A DNA stretch of 64,000 nt from RGIG9041 sp045657265 (GTDB lineage Bacteria > Bacillota > Clostridia > Oscillospirales > QAKW01), in assembly GCA_045657265.1 (NCBI GenBank), contig JAZOSU010000004.1:13990-77989 (forward strand), in the 5' to 3' direction. The stretch's first letter is position 1. Each line of letters starts with the position of its first letter. Shown here piece after piece: positions 41,559-51,081 of the stretch. The notes beneath the pieces are model-generated. The model searched no databases, was not told the DNA's origin, and saw nothing but the letters and a program-made list of their open reading frames with translations. Made by a program: the position numbers and the translations under genes.

Positions 41559-42809
41559 TTATACGTCATGTGTAATAATTTTCACAGGTTGCTGACCAAG
41601 CACGAAAGGTTTTGTAATTACAACTGTATTTACGTTTTCCATTGAAGGAACGTCATACATTACTCCCTGCATAATTTTTTCAATTATCGAGCGCAACCCT
41701 CTTGCACCTGTTTTGTTTGCAACTGTCATAGCAGCAATCTCACTAAGCGCATCATCTTCAAACACAAGTTCTACATTGTCATATTCAAAAAGTTTTTTAT
41801 ATTGTTTGATTATTGCGTTTTTAGGCTCTGTCAATATCTTAAGCATAGCCGCATCATCCAACTCGTCAAGAGAAACAAGCACAGGAAGTCTGCCTACAAT
41901 TTCCGGAATAAGACCGTATTTTACTATATCATAGCTCTCAACATTATGATATATTTCACTCAAGGATTTTTTGGAGGTAGCTTTGATATCGGCACCAAAA
42001 CCGATACCGCCGTTTCCTTTAAGACGTTTTTCTACAGTTTTCTGTATTCCGTCAAAAGAACCTCCGCAAATAAACAATATATTTTTTGTGTCAATATGGA
42101 TAAACTCCTGATTAGGATGTTTACGGCCACCGTTGGGCGGAACGTTTGAAACAGTGCCTTCAAGTATTTTCAGAAGTGCCTGTTGAACACCTTCACCGCT
42201 TACATCACGTGTTATTGACATATTTTCGCTTTTACGTGAAATTTTATCTATCTCGTCGATATAAATTATGCCTTTTTCAGCTTTTTCAACGTCATAATCA
42301 GCCGCCTGAATAAGCTTTAAAAGAATATTCTCTACGTCTTCGCCAACATATCCCGCTTCGGTAAGAGTAGTCGCATCTGCTATTGCAAATGGTACTCCTA
42401 AAATTTTAGCAAGTGTCTGCGCAAGATAGGTTTTACCGCTTCCCGTAGGTCCCACAAGCAGTATATTACTTTTCTGTATTTCAACACCGTCATCTGTATC
42501 ATCAAGGTTAAGTATACGTTTATAGTGGTTATACACTGCAACACTAAGCGCAATTTTAGCTTTATCCTGACCGACAATATAGTCATCAAGAAAGCTTTTG
42601 ATTTCGTGGGGCGTATAAAGCTTGATATCAAGAGGTACATCTTCGGGTTCGGGTGCATTATCACAGTCAAGTCCCAACATCTGAGCGCACAGTTCAACGC
42701 AGTCACTACAGATATAAGCGTTTTTACCTGCAATAAGTTTAGGCGTAACGTTTTCCGGTCTACCGCAAAAATCACAACAAGGTGTATTTTTTTCTTTTGA
42801 ACCGTCCAT
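41559..42809 (-). CDS. clpX: ATP-dependent Clp protease ATP-binding subunit ClpX
   Basis: 416 residues. The N-terminal zinc domain has four Cys (CDFCG and CSDCVELC). AAA+ core: Walker A LVGPTGSGKTYLAQTL near 117, Walker B IIYIDEIDKI near 180, pore loop GYVGED, the ClpP-binding IGF-type loop GGIGFGAD near 265 and sensor GARGLRS. It unfolds substrates for ClpP. It follows clpP by two bases. Confidence 0.97.
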   Translation of the reverse strand: MDGSKEKNTPCCDFCGRPENVTPKLIAGKNAYICSDCVELCAQMLGLDCDNAPEPEDVPLDIKLYTPHEIKSFLDDYIVGQDKAKIALSVAVYNHYKRILNLDDTDDGVEIQKSNILLVGPTGSGKTYLAQTLAKILGVPFAIADATTLTEAGYVGEDVENILLKLIQAADYDVEKAEKGIIYIDEIDKISRKSENMSITRDVSGEGVQQALLKILEGTVSNVPPNGGRKHPNQEFIHIDTKNILFICGGSFDGIQKTVEKRLKGNGGIGFGADIKATSKKSLSEIYHNVESYDIVKYGLIPEIVGRLPVLVSLDELDDAAMLKILTEPKNAIIKQYKKLFEYDNVELVFEDDALSEIAAMTVANKTGARGLRSIIEKIMQGVMYDVPSMENVNTVVITKPFVLGQQPVKIITHDV

Positions 42810-42811
42810 TA

Positions 42812-43393
42812 TTACCTCGTTTTAATAACTTTATCAATAAGTCCGTAAGCACAGGCTTCATCTGCTGACATAAAATTGTCACGCTCGGTATCTTTTTCGA
42901 TAACCTCAAGCGGTTTCCCTGTTGCATCGGCAAGCATTGAATTGAGTTTCTTTTTCATTTTGATTATTCTCTCGGCGTGAATCTGAATATCAGTTGCCTG
43001 ACCCTGTGTTCCGCCAAGAGGCTGATGTATCATTATCTCACTATTAGGAAGTGCATAGCGTTTACCTTTTGCACCTGCCGAAAGAAGAAACGCGCCCATA
43101 CTTGCCGCCATACCGATACATATTGTAGAAACATCACATTTGATATACTGCATTGTATCGTATATAGCCATACCGGCAGTAATAGAGCCTCCGGGTGAAT
43201 TGATATAAAAGCTTATATCTTTTTCAGAATCCTGCGCCTCAAGATACAAAAGCTGAGCAACTACAAGACTTGCTGTTGTATCATTGACTTCTTCGGAAAG
43301 AAATACGATACGGTCATTCAAAAGTCTTGAATATATATCGTATGAACGTTCTCCCCTACCCGTCTGTTCTACTACCATTGGTACTAAACTCAT
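42812..43393 (-). CDS. clpP: ATP-dependent Clp protease proteolytic subunit
   Basis: 193 residues. Catalytic Ser in GMAASMGAFLLSAG near 97, His in SEIMIHQPLGG near 122 and Asp in EKDTERDNFMS near 170. AGGAGA before the ATG. Order tig-clpP-clpX, as in many Clostridia. Confidence 0.97.
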   Translation of the reverse strand: MSLVPMVVEQTGRGERSYDIYSRLLNDRIVFLSEEVNDTTASLVVAQLLYLEAQDSEKDISFYINSPGGSITAGMAIYDTMQYIKCDVSTICIGMAASMGAFLLSAGAKGKRYALPNSEIMIHQPLGGTQGQATDIQIHAERIIKMKKKLNSMLADATGKPLEVIEKDTERDNFMSADEACAYGLIDKVIKTR

Positions 43394-43420
43394 TGTGTTT
43401 TCTCCTACAAATAAAATTAA

Positions 43421-44779
43421 TTATTCAGCGTCTTTTTTATCAGCTGATTTTTTAGTTGTTGTTTTTTTAGCTGTAGTTGTTTTCTTTGCAGCAGAAACTT
43501 TTTCTTCTGTTATTTCTGCATTGTTTTTAATAACTTCTACTGCTTTACTAACTGCAACGTCCATAGAAATTTCTGATGCAGGAATATACATTTTAACCTG
43601 ATTAATATCCATTTTATAAGCATCAGCTATTGCCTGGAATTCTTTATCAATTTCTTCGTCTGAAATTACGATACCTTCAAGCTCGACGATTTTTTCAAGA
43701 GCAAGTCTTGTTTTAACCTGTTTGAGAGCTTCTGGTTCATAATTCTTTTTAAAGCTATCCATATCCATACCTGTATAGCTTATGTATGTTTCAAGGTTAA
43801 GGCCTGAACCTGCAAGTCTCTGTTCAAACTCTGATACCATTGAATTTACTTTCTGGTCTATCATACACTGAGGAATTTCAACCTCTGTGTTTTCAAGAAG
43901 TTTTTCAACAAGAGCTGAATCAAGTTCTGCTTCTGACTGGTTCTTTTTCTGTTCTTTAAGTTTCTTTTTGATATCAGCTTTGAGTTCTGCGAGAGTATCA
44001 AATTCACTTACGTCTTTTGCAAATTCATCATCAACTTCAGGAAGCTGAATTTCTTTTACTGCATTTACTTTTACTTTAAATACAGCTTTTTTACCTTTGA
44101 GTTCTTCAGCGTGATATTCTTCAGGGAAAGTTACGTTAACATCACATTCTTCACCTGCTTTTTTGCCTGCGAGCTGATCTTCAAAGCCTGGGATAAATGT
44201 GTTTGATCCAAGGTTAAGATCAAAACCTGCGTCTTTACCGCCTTCGAATGCCACTTCATCAACAAATCCTTCGTAGTCAATGTTTACTGTATCGCCCATT
44301 TTTGATTCACGGTCAACGTCAACTATTCTCTGATTCTGTTTGCGAAGAGTTTCGAGTTCTGTTTTTACCATTGTTTCTGTTACATTATAGACATTCTTTG
44401 TAACTTTTATACCTTTATAGTCTTTAATTTCAACTTCAGGTTTAACAGTAACTTTTGCTTTGAATTCAAAGCCTTCGGCATCTACTGCAGTAACTTCAAC
44501 TTCAGGGTTGTCCACAGGGTTTATACCTGCTTCTTTAACTGCATCTTCATAAGCTGCAGGATAAAGAGCATTAATAGCCTCATCATAAAATACGCCTTCA
44601 CCGTAAAGTGTCTCAATCATTTTTCTGGGAGCTTTACCTTTACGGAAACCTGGTACTGTCATTTTAGCAACATTCTTTTTGAATGCAGCGTCTACAGCTT
44701 TTTTAAACTCGTCGCCTTTTACTTCTACAACAAGTTCAACTGTGTTTTTTTCGATTTTTTTGTTTTCCTTTAAATTCAT
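43421..44779 (-). CDS. tig: trigger factor chaperone / peptidyl-prolyl isomerase
   Basis: 452 residues. The N-terminal ribosome-binding domain contains VPGFRKGKAPRKMIE (about 41-55, the ribosome signature). The FKBP-type PPIase domain (about 160-245, GDTVNIDYEGFVDEVAFEGG) is followed by a long helical C-terminal chaperone domain. The Lys/Thr-rich tail after residue 425 (TTAKKTTT) is low-complexity and longer than usual. GGAGG precedes the ATG. Confidence 0.96.
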   Translation of the reverse strand: MNLKENKKIEKNTVELVVEVKGDEFKKAVDAAFKKNVAKMTVPGFRKGKAPRKMIETLYGEGVFYDEAINALYPAAYEDAVKEAGINPVDNPEVEVTAVDAEGFEFKAKVTVKPEVEIKDYKGIKVTKNVYNVTETMVKTELETLRKQNQRIVDVDRESKMGDTVNIDYEGFVDEVAFEGGKDAGFDLNLGSNTFIPGFEDQLAGKKAGEECDVNVTFPEEYHAEELKGKKAVFKVKVNAVKEIQLPEVDDEFAKDVSEFDTLAELKADIKKKLKEQKKNQSEAELDSALVEKLLENTEVEIPQCMIDQKVNSMVSEFEQRLAGSGLNLETYISYTGMDMDSFKKNYEPEALKQVKTRLALEKIVELEGIVISDEEIDKEFQAIADAYKMDINQVKMYIPASEISMDVAVSKAVEVIKNNAEITEEKVSAAKKTTTAKKTTTKKSADKKDAE

Positions 44780-44824
44780 ATATGCTTACCTCCAAAATAT
44801 TACATATATATTATCTAAAATATT

Positions 44825-45514
44825 TTATATATTAATTGGCAAAAAGTCAATAGCATCTGCAGAAACGAGATAAAACTTTATGCCAAAAAACTCACCTTTT
44901 TTGGCTTTTTTGACGGAAGCTGAATGCAAATGGCCGTAAAAACATCGTTTTACGTCATATTTTTGCATAGTTTCAATTATTTCATCTGCTGTATACTCTT
45001 CAAAAATCGGTGGATAATGAAGAAAAACTACTTTTTCCGTACCGTCTTGCGCCGTTTGTAGTGAACGTTCAAGTCTCCCTGCTTCACGCAGTATTATTTT
45101 TTTATCTTTTTCACCTGTATTTTCTGTTTCTACGGTCCAACCTCTTGTACCGCATATAGAAATCCCATCAACCGTAAAACTGTTATTATAAAGGAATTGT
45201 ATTGTTGTAATTTCGTTTTCAGCAAAGAATCGGTTCATTTTGCTGACCGTCTCCCACCAATAATCGTGATTTCCTTTAAGAAAAAATTTTTTACCCGGCA
45301 AACTGTCAATTAATTTGAAATCGGGCAGTGCTTCTTTAAGGTTCATACCCCAGGAAATATCACCTGTAATTACAACTGTATCATCTTCTGAAATAGTTTC
45401 AGTCCAGTTTTTAACGAGTTTTTCTGTATAATTTTCCCACACGCCCCCAAAAACATCCATTGGTTTTTGAACACCCTGAGAAAGATGAAGATCGCCAATA
45501 ACGTATATGGACAA
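44825..45514 (-). CDS. metallophosphoesterase, Ser/Thr phosphatase-like
   Basis: 229 residues of the calcineurin-like superfamily. Metal motifs: GDLHLS at the N-terminus, TGDISWG near 53, KGNHDYWW near 77, FLHYPP and CFYGHLHSAS near the C-terminus. The start is most likely the TTG at 45514: it has GGAGG seven bases upstream and puts the first motif at residue 7. An upstream ATG would add 45 residues of non-domain sequence overlapping the divergent promoter region. Substrate unknown. Confidence 0.85.
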   Translation of the reverse strand: MSIYVIGDLHLSQGVQKPMDVFGGVWENYTEKLVKNWTETISEDDTVVITGDISWGMNLKEALPDFKLIDSLPGKKFFLKGNHDYWWETVSKMNRFFAENEITTIQFLYNNSFTVDGISICGTRGWTVETENTGEKDKKIILREAGRLERSLQTAQDGTEKVVFLHYPPIFEEYTADEIIETMQKYDVKRCFYGHLHSASVKKAKKGEFFGIKFYLVSADAIDFLPINI

Positions 45515-45589
45515 TTCTTTTCCTCCAAAAATTACCATTAATATTTTTTTAAATCTGCACAAACTAAAATTCGAAAGGAGCTGAATAAA

Positions 45590-45754
45590 ATGAATGATAA
45601 TTGTGCAAACAAAGGTGTTGTATGTGAAGTAACGAATTGTTATTATCATACAACCGGAAACGAATGTACCGCAGAAAAAATTGAAGTATGCAACTGCAAA
45701 AACTGCTCAGCAGAAAAAAACGAGACATTCTGTTCCACTTATCGCGAAAAATAA
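45590..45754 (+). CDS. DUF1540 small Cys-rich protein
   Basis: A 54-residue protein with AAAGGAG nine bases upstream. Eight Cys (CANKGVVCEVTNCYYH, then ECTAEKIEVCNCKNC, then FCSTY) match DUF1540 proteins of spore-forming Firmicutes, likely metal-binding. It is the only plus-strand gene between tig and thrC and ends before a shared terminator. Function unknown; several relatives are sporulation-associated. Confidence 0.82.
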   Translation: MNDNCANKGVVCEVTNCYYHTTGNECTAEKIEVCNCKNCSAEKNETFCSTYREK

Positions 45755-45765
45755 GTTCCTTTATT

Positions 45766-45795
45766 AAGGACGGCAAAAAGCCGTCCTTTTTATTT
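45766..45795. terminator. bidirectional terminator, DUF1540 / thrC
   Basis: AAGGACGGC-AAAAA-GCCGTCCTT followed by TTTATTTT; it overlaps the thrC 3' end at 45790. Confidence 0.8.
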
Positions 45796-47277
45796 TGAAA
45801 TGTTCAGGAATTCGTATACTTTATTTATCATCTGTTCTTTTTCACATTTATCTGTAAATCTGCTTTTTGCCTGTTTGAGATTTTTAAGTGAATCAGGAAC
45901 AGGCATTGAAGTTTTGTCAAAAAGAATATCAAACAGTTCAAATTCGTCCTGTACATCAACTTTTCCTGAAATACCCTCAATAACACTTGCAGGGAATTTA
46001 TAAGGACTTGCAGTTGACAAAATCACTTTTTTATTTTCCGTTTCATAGTTCTGAGCAACATAGTATGCAACGGCTGTATGCGGATCTGCTACATATCCAT
46101 ATTTTTCAAAAGCTTCACCTATAGCTTCAACTGTCATTTGTTCAGTTGCACAGCCGCCTACAAACTCTTCTTTTATCTGTCTGAGAAGATCTGCGTCTAC
46201 AGAATATTTTCCGTTTTGAGAAAGTTCTTTCATATATCCTGCAACTTTTTCATCGTCATATCCGCTCATTATAAACAAAAGACGCTCAAGGTTACTTGAA
46301 ATAAGAATATCCATTGACGGTGAAATAGTTGTAAAGAAGTTTCTGTTTTTATCGTAAACACCTGTGTTTATGAAATCGGTAAGTACGTTATTTGAGTTTG
46401 ATGCGCAAACAAGTTTACCAACGGGAAGTCCCATTTTCTTTGCTATATAGCCTGCAAGAATATCACCGAAATTACCTGTAGGAACAACAAAATCTATTTT
46501 ATCGCCCATTTTTATTTCGCCGTTTCTGAGCATATCAGCATATGCAGAAAAATAGTATACAACCTGCGGAACGAGTCTACCCCAGTTTATTGAGTTGGCG
46601 CTTGAGAAGACATAACCGTTTTGTTCAAGTTTTTCAGCTACTTCTTTATCACCGAAAATAACTTTAACACCGCTCTGGCAATCGTCAAAGTTACCTTCAA
46701 TACCCATAACTCCAGTATTATCGCCTTTTTGCGAAATCATCTGTTTTTTCTGAACTTCACTTACACCGTGAGCAGGATAAAATACAAATATTTTAGTTCC
46801 CTCAACATCGCAAAAACCTTCGAGAGCAGCTTTACCTGTATCACCTGATGTTGCAACAAGTATTACAACGGTTTTATCGTTATTGCTTTTTTTGATAGCA
46901 CAGGTTAAAAGTCTGGGCAAAATCTGAAGCGCCATATCTTTAAATGCACAGGTAGGACCGTGCCACAGTTCAAGCACGTAGTTTTTATCATCAAGCTTTT
47001 TAACAGGAGTCGGATCATCTCCGCCGAATTTTTCGTCAGCATACGCACCGTTTACACAGCTTTCTATTTCAGCTTCGGTATAGTCTGTCAAAAACTGAGA
47101 AAGTATAAGTTTTGCGCGCTGTTTATAGTCCATTTCAGACATTGCTGAAATTTGCTGCTTTGAAAGCGCAGGAATCTTTTCAGGAATAAACAAACCGCCT
47201 TCTTCTGAAAGACCGCGTTCAATTGCAGCTGCAGAAGAAATACCTATCTTGTTGTTTCTTGTACTTACGTAGTTCAT
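45790..47277 (-). CDS. thrC: threonine synthase
   Basis: PLP enzyme making threonine from O-phosphohomoserine. 495 residues, the long (yeast/Escherichia-like) type. Seen: YVSTRNNKIGISSAAAI at the start, ELWHGPTCAFKDMALQ with the PLP Lys near 113, VATSGDTGKAALEGF and GNFGDILAGYIAKKMG. No other threonine genes are adjacent. The upstream dipeptidase gene ends five bases before it. Confidence 0.95.
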   Translation of the reverse strand: MNYVSTRNNKIGISSAAAIERGLSEEGGLFIPEKIPALSKQQISAMSEMDYKQRAKLILSQFLTDYTEAEIESCVNGAYADEKFGGDDPTPVKKLDDKNYVLELWHGPTCAFKDMALQILPRLLTCAIKKSNNDKTVVILVATSGDTGKAALEGFCDVEGTKIFVFYPAHGVSEVQKKQMISQKGDNTGVMGIEGNFDDCQSGVKVIFGDKEVAEKLEQNGYVFSSANSINWGRLVPQVVYYFSAYADMLRNGEIKMGDKIDFVVPTGNFGDILAGYIAKKMGLPVGKLVCASNSNNVLTDFINTGVYDKNRNFFTTISPSMDILISSNLERLLFIMSGYDDEKVAGYMKELSQNGKYSVDADLLRQIKEEFVGGCATEQMTVEAIGEAFEKYGYVADPHTAVAYYVAQNYETENKKVILSTASPYKFPASVIEGISGKVDVQDEFELFDILFDKTSMPVPDSLKNLKQAKSRFTDKCEKEQMINKVYEFLNISK

Positions 47278-47281
47278 TTTT

Positions 47282-48166
47282 TTACCCCTTTATATTCAAC
47301 TTTAAATATTTTTTTACGTTATTATAAAATAGTTGTTTATCAACCGATAAATTGCTCAAAAAGTTATTCATATCGGACAGGCTCTCAACACCGTCACTGA
47401 ATATATCGCAACCGTCAAAATCTGCGCCGAAAGCAAGGTTTTCAAGTCCGCCGAGAGAAACAATATGAGAAATATGATCCGATATGGTTTTACCAACAAA
47501 ATCTTTATACAGATTAAGACCTATAAGGCTACCTTTTTCAATAAGTTTAAGAATAGTATCATCTTCAAGATTACGAGGATGATCCAGAACGCTTTTACAG
47601 TTTGAATGAGTAGCTATACAATTCAGATTATTATTTACTGCATCCGATGCGGATTTACAGCTAAGATGGGAAAGATCAAGCGCCATTCCCCTTTCGCTGA
47701 GCATATACGCGATATCAAGTCCGTGTTTTGTAAAACCGTTATCTTTTTTTGAAAAAGCACCGCAACACATGTCATTTCCGTTATTATAGCAAAGCGAAAT
47801 AAATCTTATATGGTTCTTTTCAAGAAAATCCATTCTTGAAACAATATCTTTATCAAAAAAATCACCGCCTTCAACAGACAAAATGACAAGAATTTTATTC
47901 TGCTTTTCAGCAAGTTCAACATCCGAATAACTCTTCATTAAATGAAGCTTCGGGTTTTGCCCTATAATTCTATACGAATTTTCAAGCATTTTTTGAAAGT
48001 ATCCAAATTTATCTTTTGTTTTTTCGGGAATATAGTGAGCAAATGTCTGGATATATCTTGAGAAATCCTTTGATTTTTCAACGTTTACGTGCAAAGAATT
48101 GTCGTCAAAAAAAAGTCCATCGGCAAAGCATTTATAAAAAGTATCACAGTGAAGGTCAGCGTACAT
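47282..48166 (-). CDS. membrane dipeptidase (peptidase M19)
   Basis: 294 residues of the renal-dipeptidase family, a zinc TIM-barrel. Seen: YADLHCDTFYK with the metal His and Asp, LSVEGGDFF with the bridging Glu near 111, LDLSHLS near 173, THSNCKS near 195 and FGADFDG near 254. The start at 48166 has GGAGAG eight bases upstream and begins at the metal motif. Shorter than the mammalian enzyme and without a signal peptide, so probably cytoplasmic. Confidence 0.88.
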   Translation of the reverse strand: MYADLHCDTFYKCFADGLFFDDNSLHVNVEKSKDFSRYIQTFAHYIPEKTKDKFGYFQKMLENSYRIIGQNPKLHLMKSYSDVELAEKQNKILVILSVEGGDFFDKDIVSRMDFLEKNHIRFISLCYNNGNDMCCGAFSKKDNGFTKHGLDIAYMLSERGMALDLSHLSCKSASDAVNNNLNCIATHSNCKSVLDHPRNLEDDTILKLIEKGSLIGLNLYKDFVGKTISDHISHIVSLGGLENLAFGADFDGCDIFSDGVESLSDMNNFLSNLSVDKQLFYNNVKKYLKLNIKG

Positions 48167-48170
48167 AGAA

Positions 48171-48515
48171 TCACTCTCCAAAAGCATCAATGATATGATT
48201 AATTTTCGTATGCATTCCGTTTTTTTGAAGTTCAATTACATCGAATCTCACGTCAACGTCTTCTATGTTTTTATTGAGCAAATAAATTCTTGCTGTTTTT
48301 ACTATTTTTTTCTGTTTATAAAAATCAACTGCATATGCAGGCTCATACAAAGAATTATTTCCTCTTGCTTTGACTTCGACAAAAACAATTGTTTTGATTT
48401 TTTTTGCAACTATATCTATTTCGCCAAAGCGTGAAAAATAGTTTTTATCAAGTATCTGATACCCGTGCATTCTCAGATATAATGCCGCAAGTGATTCTGA
48501 AAATTTACCATTCAT
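48171..48515 (-). CDS. YraN/UPF0102-family predicted endonuclease
   Basis: 114 residues with a restriction-endonuclease-like fold: KNYFSRFGEIDIVAKK, TIVFVEVKARG (the D and E-x-K catalytic set) and YFLIRFDVIEL-like end VRFDVIELQK. It overlaps the rnhB stop by ATGA, the usual rnhB-yraN neighbourhood in bacteria. Biological role poorly known. Confidence 0.9.
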   Translation of the reverse strand: MNGKFSESLAALYLRMHGYQILDKNYFSRFGEIDIVAKKIKTIVFVEVKARGNNSLYEPAYAVDFYKQKKIVKTARIYLLNKNIEDVDVRFDVIELQKNGMHTKINHIIDAFGE

Positions 48516-49105
48516 ATTTTTTTAAGAAACGACGGTCTGTGAATCTCACATGGACCGTAAGTACGAAGTGCGTTTATATGTTCTTTAGTGGCATATCCTT
48601 TATGTTTTTCAAAGGCATACTGAGGATAAAGCTCTGCCTGTTTTGTTATAAATCTATCACGGGAAACCTTAGCAAGTATTGAAGCTGCCGCAATACTTGG
48701 TGACAAGCTATCGCCCTTTACAACAGTTCTTGTTTTACATTTAAATCCTCTTGCTATATTTCCATCAATCAAAGCTACATCTACTTTAAGCTTTAACATA
48801 TCGACAGCTCTGTTCATTGCAAGCATTGCCGCATTAAGTATATTTATATTTTCTATTTCGTCCACATCTGCAAAAGCTATACCGTAAGACACTGCATTTT
48901 CAATTATATCGTCAAACAGTTTTTCACGTTTTTTTGGACTGATTTTTTTACTGTCATTAAGATCGGGATTTGAATAGTCGTCAGGTAAAATCACTGCCGC
49001 CGCATAAACGGGACCGCAAAGGCATCCCCTACCTGCCTCGTCAACACCGCAGATAATTTTATGCCCCTTAGCTTTTTCTTCGTTTTCAATTATAAATTCA
49101 AGCAT
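48512..49105 (-). CDS. rnhB: ribonuclease HII
   Basis: Removes ribonucleotides and RNA primers from DNA. 197 residues. DEDD active site: GVDEAGRGCLCGPV near 18, a Glu in the same motif, Asp in ALIDGN near 106 and the following SIAAASILAKVSRD. The start at 49105 overlaps the rbgA stop by eight bases; the longer frame lies within rbgA. Confidence 0.95.
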   Translation of the reverse strand: MLEFIIENEEKAKGHKIICGVDEAGRGCLCGPVYAAAVILPDDYSNPDLNDSKKISPKKREKLFDDIIENAVSYGIAFADVDEIENINILNAAMLAMNRAVDMLKLKVDVALIDGNIARGFKCKTRTVVKGDSLSPSIAAASILAKVSRDRFITKQAELYPQYAFEKHKGYATKEHINALRTYGPCEIHRPSFLKKI

Positions 49106-49964
49106 TAGGTGCCTCCAGAGATATTCTGCCAAGTTTACCGCCACGAAATTCGTCTAAAATTACTTTGGCTCCGCGTTCATAGTCGAAATCTCCGCCTCTG
49201 ACTACAAAACCTCTACGTTTACAAATACGTTCAAATACTTCAAGAGCCTCTGTATCCTCATCAAATTCAACGTTATAGCGCTGTTTTAAGCTATCGGGGA
49301 ATTTGGTCATAAGAGTATTTACAAGGTGAAGAGCAAGAGTTTCTATATCCACAACGTCATCTTTTATTGCGCCTGTAAAAGCAAGTGCCATACCTGTTTT
49401 ATTGTCTTCGAATTTATTCCAGAGAATACCCGGAGTATCAAGAAGCTGAATATCTGAGGAAAGAGTAACCCACTGACCGCCTCTTGTAACACCCGGTCTA
49501 TCTTCTGCAATAACCATTCTTTTACCGCAAAGAGAGTTAATAAGCGTACTTTTACCCGAGTTTGGTATACCGCAAATCATCATTCTTATAGTTTTTTTCA
49601 TACCTTTGGCAGCATATTTTTCAATTTGTTCGGAAAGCATCTCACGGACTGCGGGTATTATATCTTTAACACCTTTTCCTGAGTTAAGGCTTACAGTTAC
49701 AGTACCTCTTCCCTGATTTTTAAAACGACTCACCCAAGCTGATGTAACAGCAGGGTCTGCAAGGTCACATTTGGTTATAATCATAAGTCTTTTTTTATTG
49801 CCCAGAAGTCTATCAAAATCGGGATTCTGAGAAGACTGAATACATCTTGCATCAACTGTTTCTGCAACAATATCTACATTTGAAATATTTTTTTCTATAT
49901 ATCTTCTGGTTTTGGTCATATGACCGGGAAACCAATGTATATTAATTTCTTGAATTTCAGACAT
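49098..49964 (-). CDS. rbgA: ribosome biogenesis GTPase RbgA/YlqF
   Basis: 288 residues, circularly permuted GTPase: N-terminal HWFPGHMTKT, then G4 TKCDLAD near 60, G1 GIPNSGKSTLI near 127, G2 Thr in RPGVTRG and G3 DTPGIL near 175. A C-terminal ANTAR-like region binds rRNA. It matures the 50S subunit. It sits between lepB and rnhB, the Bacillus order (sipS/ylqF/rnhB). Confidence 0.95.
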   Translation of the reverse strand: MSEIQEINIHWFPGHMTKTRRYIEKNISNVDIVAETVDARCIQSSQNPDFDRLLGNKKRLMIITKCDLADPAVTSAWVSRFKNQGRGTVTVSLNSGKGVKDIIPAVREMLSEQIEKYAAKGMKKTIRMMICGIPNSGKSTLINSLCGKRMVIAEDRPGVTRGGQWVTLSSDIQLLDTPGILWNKFEDNKTGMALAFTGAIKDDVVDIETLALHLVNTLMTKFPDSLKQRYNVEFDEDTEALEVFERICKRRGFVVRGGDFDYERGAKVILDEFRGGKLGRISLEAPNA

Positions 49965-49965
49965 T

Positions 49966-50505
49966 TTAGTTTACCTTTCCAAACTCAGGGTAAAAACGAA
50001 AAATAAGACGTCCCAGAACATCATCAACATCTACGGGTCCTATTTCAGAATAACGGCTATCAAGAGAGTCTACCCTATTATCACCCATTACAATAATCTT
50101 ACCTTGTTCAACAGTATAGGGAAATCTGAATGTATGTTGCATTGTGTTAGCACCGGCAATATACGGTTCAGCAAGTTTTACACCATCAACATAAACACAC
50201 AAATCATTACCGATATCCACCGTCTGTCCTTCTGTTGCAATTACACGTTTAATAAGCACCTCTTGTTTGAAATCACTGTAAAAACAGATTATATCGCCAT
50301 TTTTAGGTGTATAAAAAAGATTAGAAACAACAAGTTTATCTTTATCATGCAATGTAGGTACCATAGACGGTCCGCTGACAACAAATATTCTGAACAAAAG
50401 AGTGAATGCCACAAGAACAAATACAGCAGATAAAACTACAGTATCAAGCAATTCGTAAATCTCCTTGAAAAAATTAGTTTTTTTAGTTACAACTTCGTTT
50501 TCCAT
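49966..50505 (-). CDS. lepB: signal peptidase I
   Basis: 179 residues. One membrane helix (about 18-40), then the Ser of SGPSMVPTL near 48, the general base Lys in VLIKRVIATEGQ near 88 and the box E motif GDNRVDSLDSR near 140. It cleaves Sec signal peptides on the outer face of the membrane. First gene of lepB-rbgA-rnhB-yraN-M19-thrC. Confidence 0.95.
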   Translation of the reverse strand: MENEVVTKKTNFFKEIYELLDTVVLSAVFVLVAFTLLFRIFVVSGPSMVPTLHDKDKLVVSNLFYTPKNGDIICFYSDFKQEVLIKRVIATEGQTVDIGNDLCVYVDGVKLAEPYIAGANTMQHTFRFPYTVEQGKIIVMGDNRVDSLDSRYSEIGPVDVDDVLGRLIFRFYPEFGKVN

Positions 50506-50600
50506 ATAATAAACCTCTAAACAATATATACTAATCCATTATTAAATAAACATTATACAATACATCAGTATTTTTTTCCATAGTTTTTAAATAAAAAAAT

Positions 50601-50635
50601 AAAAAAATGCGGATATCTTACGATATCCGCATTTT
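50601..50635 (-). terminator. terminator after rplL
   Basis: AAAATGCGGATATC-TTAC-GATATCCGCATTTT, a 14-bp stem; on the minus strand A/T-rich TTTTTTTATTTTTTT follows. It ends the ribosomal protein operon. Confidence 0.85.
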
Positions 50636-50654
50636 AATATAAGGTGAAAAATAA

Positions 50655-51023
50655 TTATTTAAGTTCAACCTTTGCGCCAGCTTCTTCGAGTTTAGCTTTG
50701 ATGCTTTCAGCATCGTCTTTAGAAGTGCCTTCTTTAATTGCTTTAGGAGCGCTTTCAACGAGCTCTTTAGCTTCTTTAAGGCCGAGACCTGTGATTTCAC
50801 GAACAACTTTGATAACGTTGATTTTCTTGTCGCCAACGTCAGCAAGGATTACGTCGAAATCTGTTTTCTCTTCTGCAGCAGCAGCTGCGGGGCCAGCAGC
50901 AGCAACAGCTACAGGAGCTGCAGCGCTAACGCCGAATTCTTCCTCGATTGCTTTAACAAGGTCTGCAAGCTCCATAACATTAAGAGCTTTAATATCTTCA
51001 ATAAATTTTGCAATATCTGCCAT
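50655..51023 (-). CDS. rplL: 50S ribosomal protein L7/L12
   Basis: 122 residues. N-terminal dimerisation helix region (MADIAKFIEDIKALNVMELADLV), Ala-rich hinge (about 34-51), and the conserved C-terminal domain KINVIKVVREITGLGLKEAKELVE. Last gene of the operon, followed by a strong terminator and not by rpoB. Confidence 0.98.
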   Translation of the reverse strand: MADIAKFIEDIKALNVMELADLVKAIEEEFGVSAAAPVAVAAAGPAAAAAEEKTDFDVILADVGDKKINVIKVVREITGLGLKEAKELVESAPKAIKEGTSKDDAESIKAKLEEAGAKVELK

Positions 51024-51081
51024 GGTTAATATCCTCCAAAAATATAATTTGTTTTTAATTTTTTAATTTCAAGCAACACTA

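Noticed and set aside
50644..51066. 140-codon frame opposite rplL
   Set aside because: It is the antisense of the Ala-rich L7/L12 gene; low-complexity Ser/Ala translation, no ribosome binding site.
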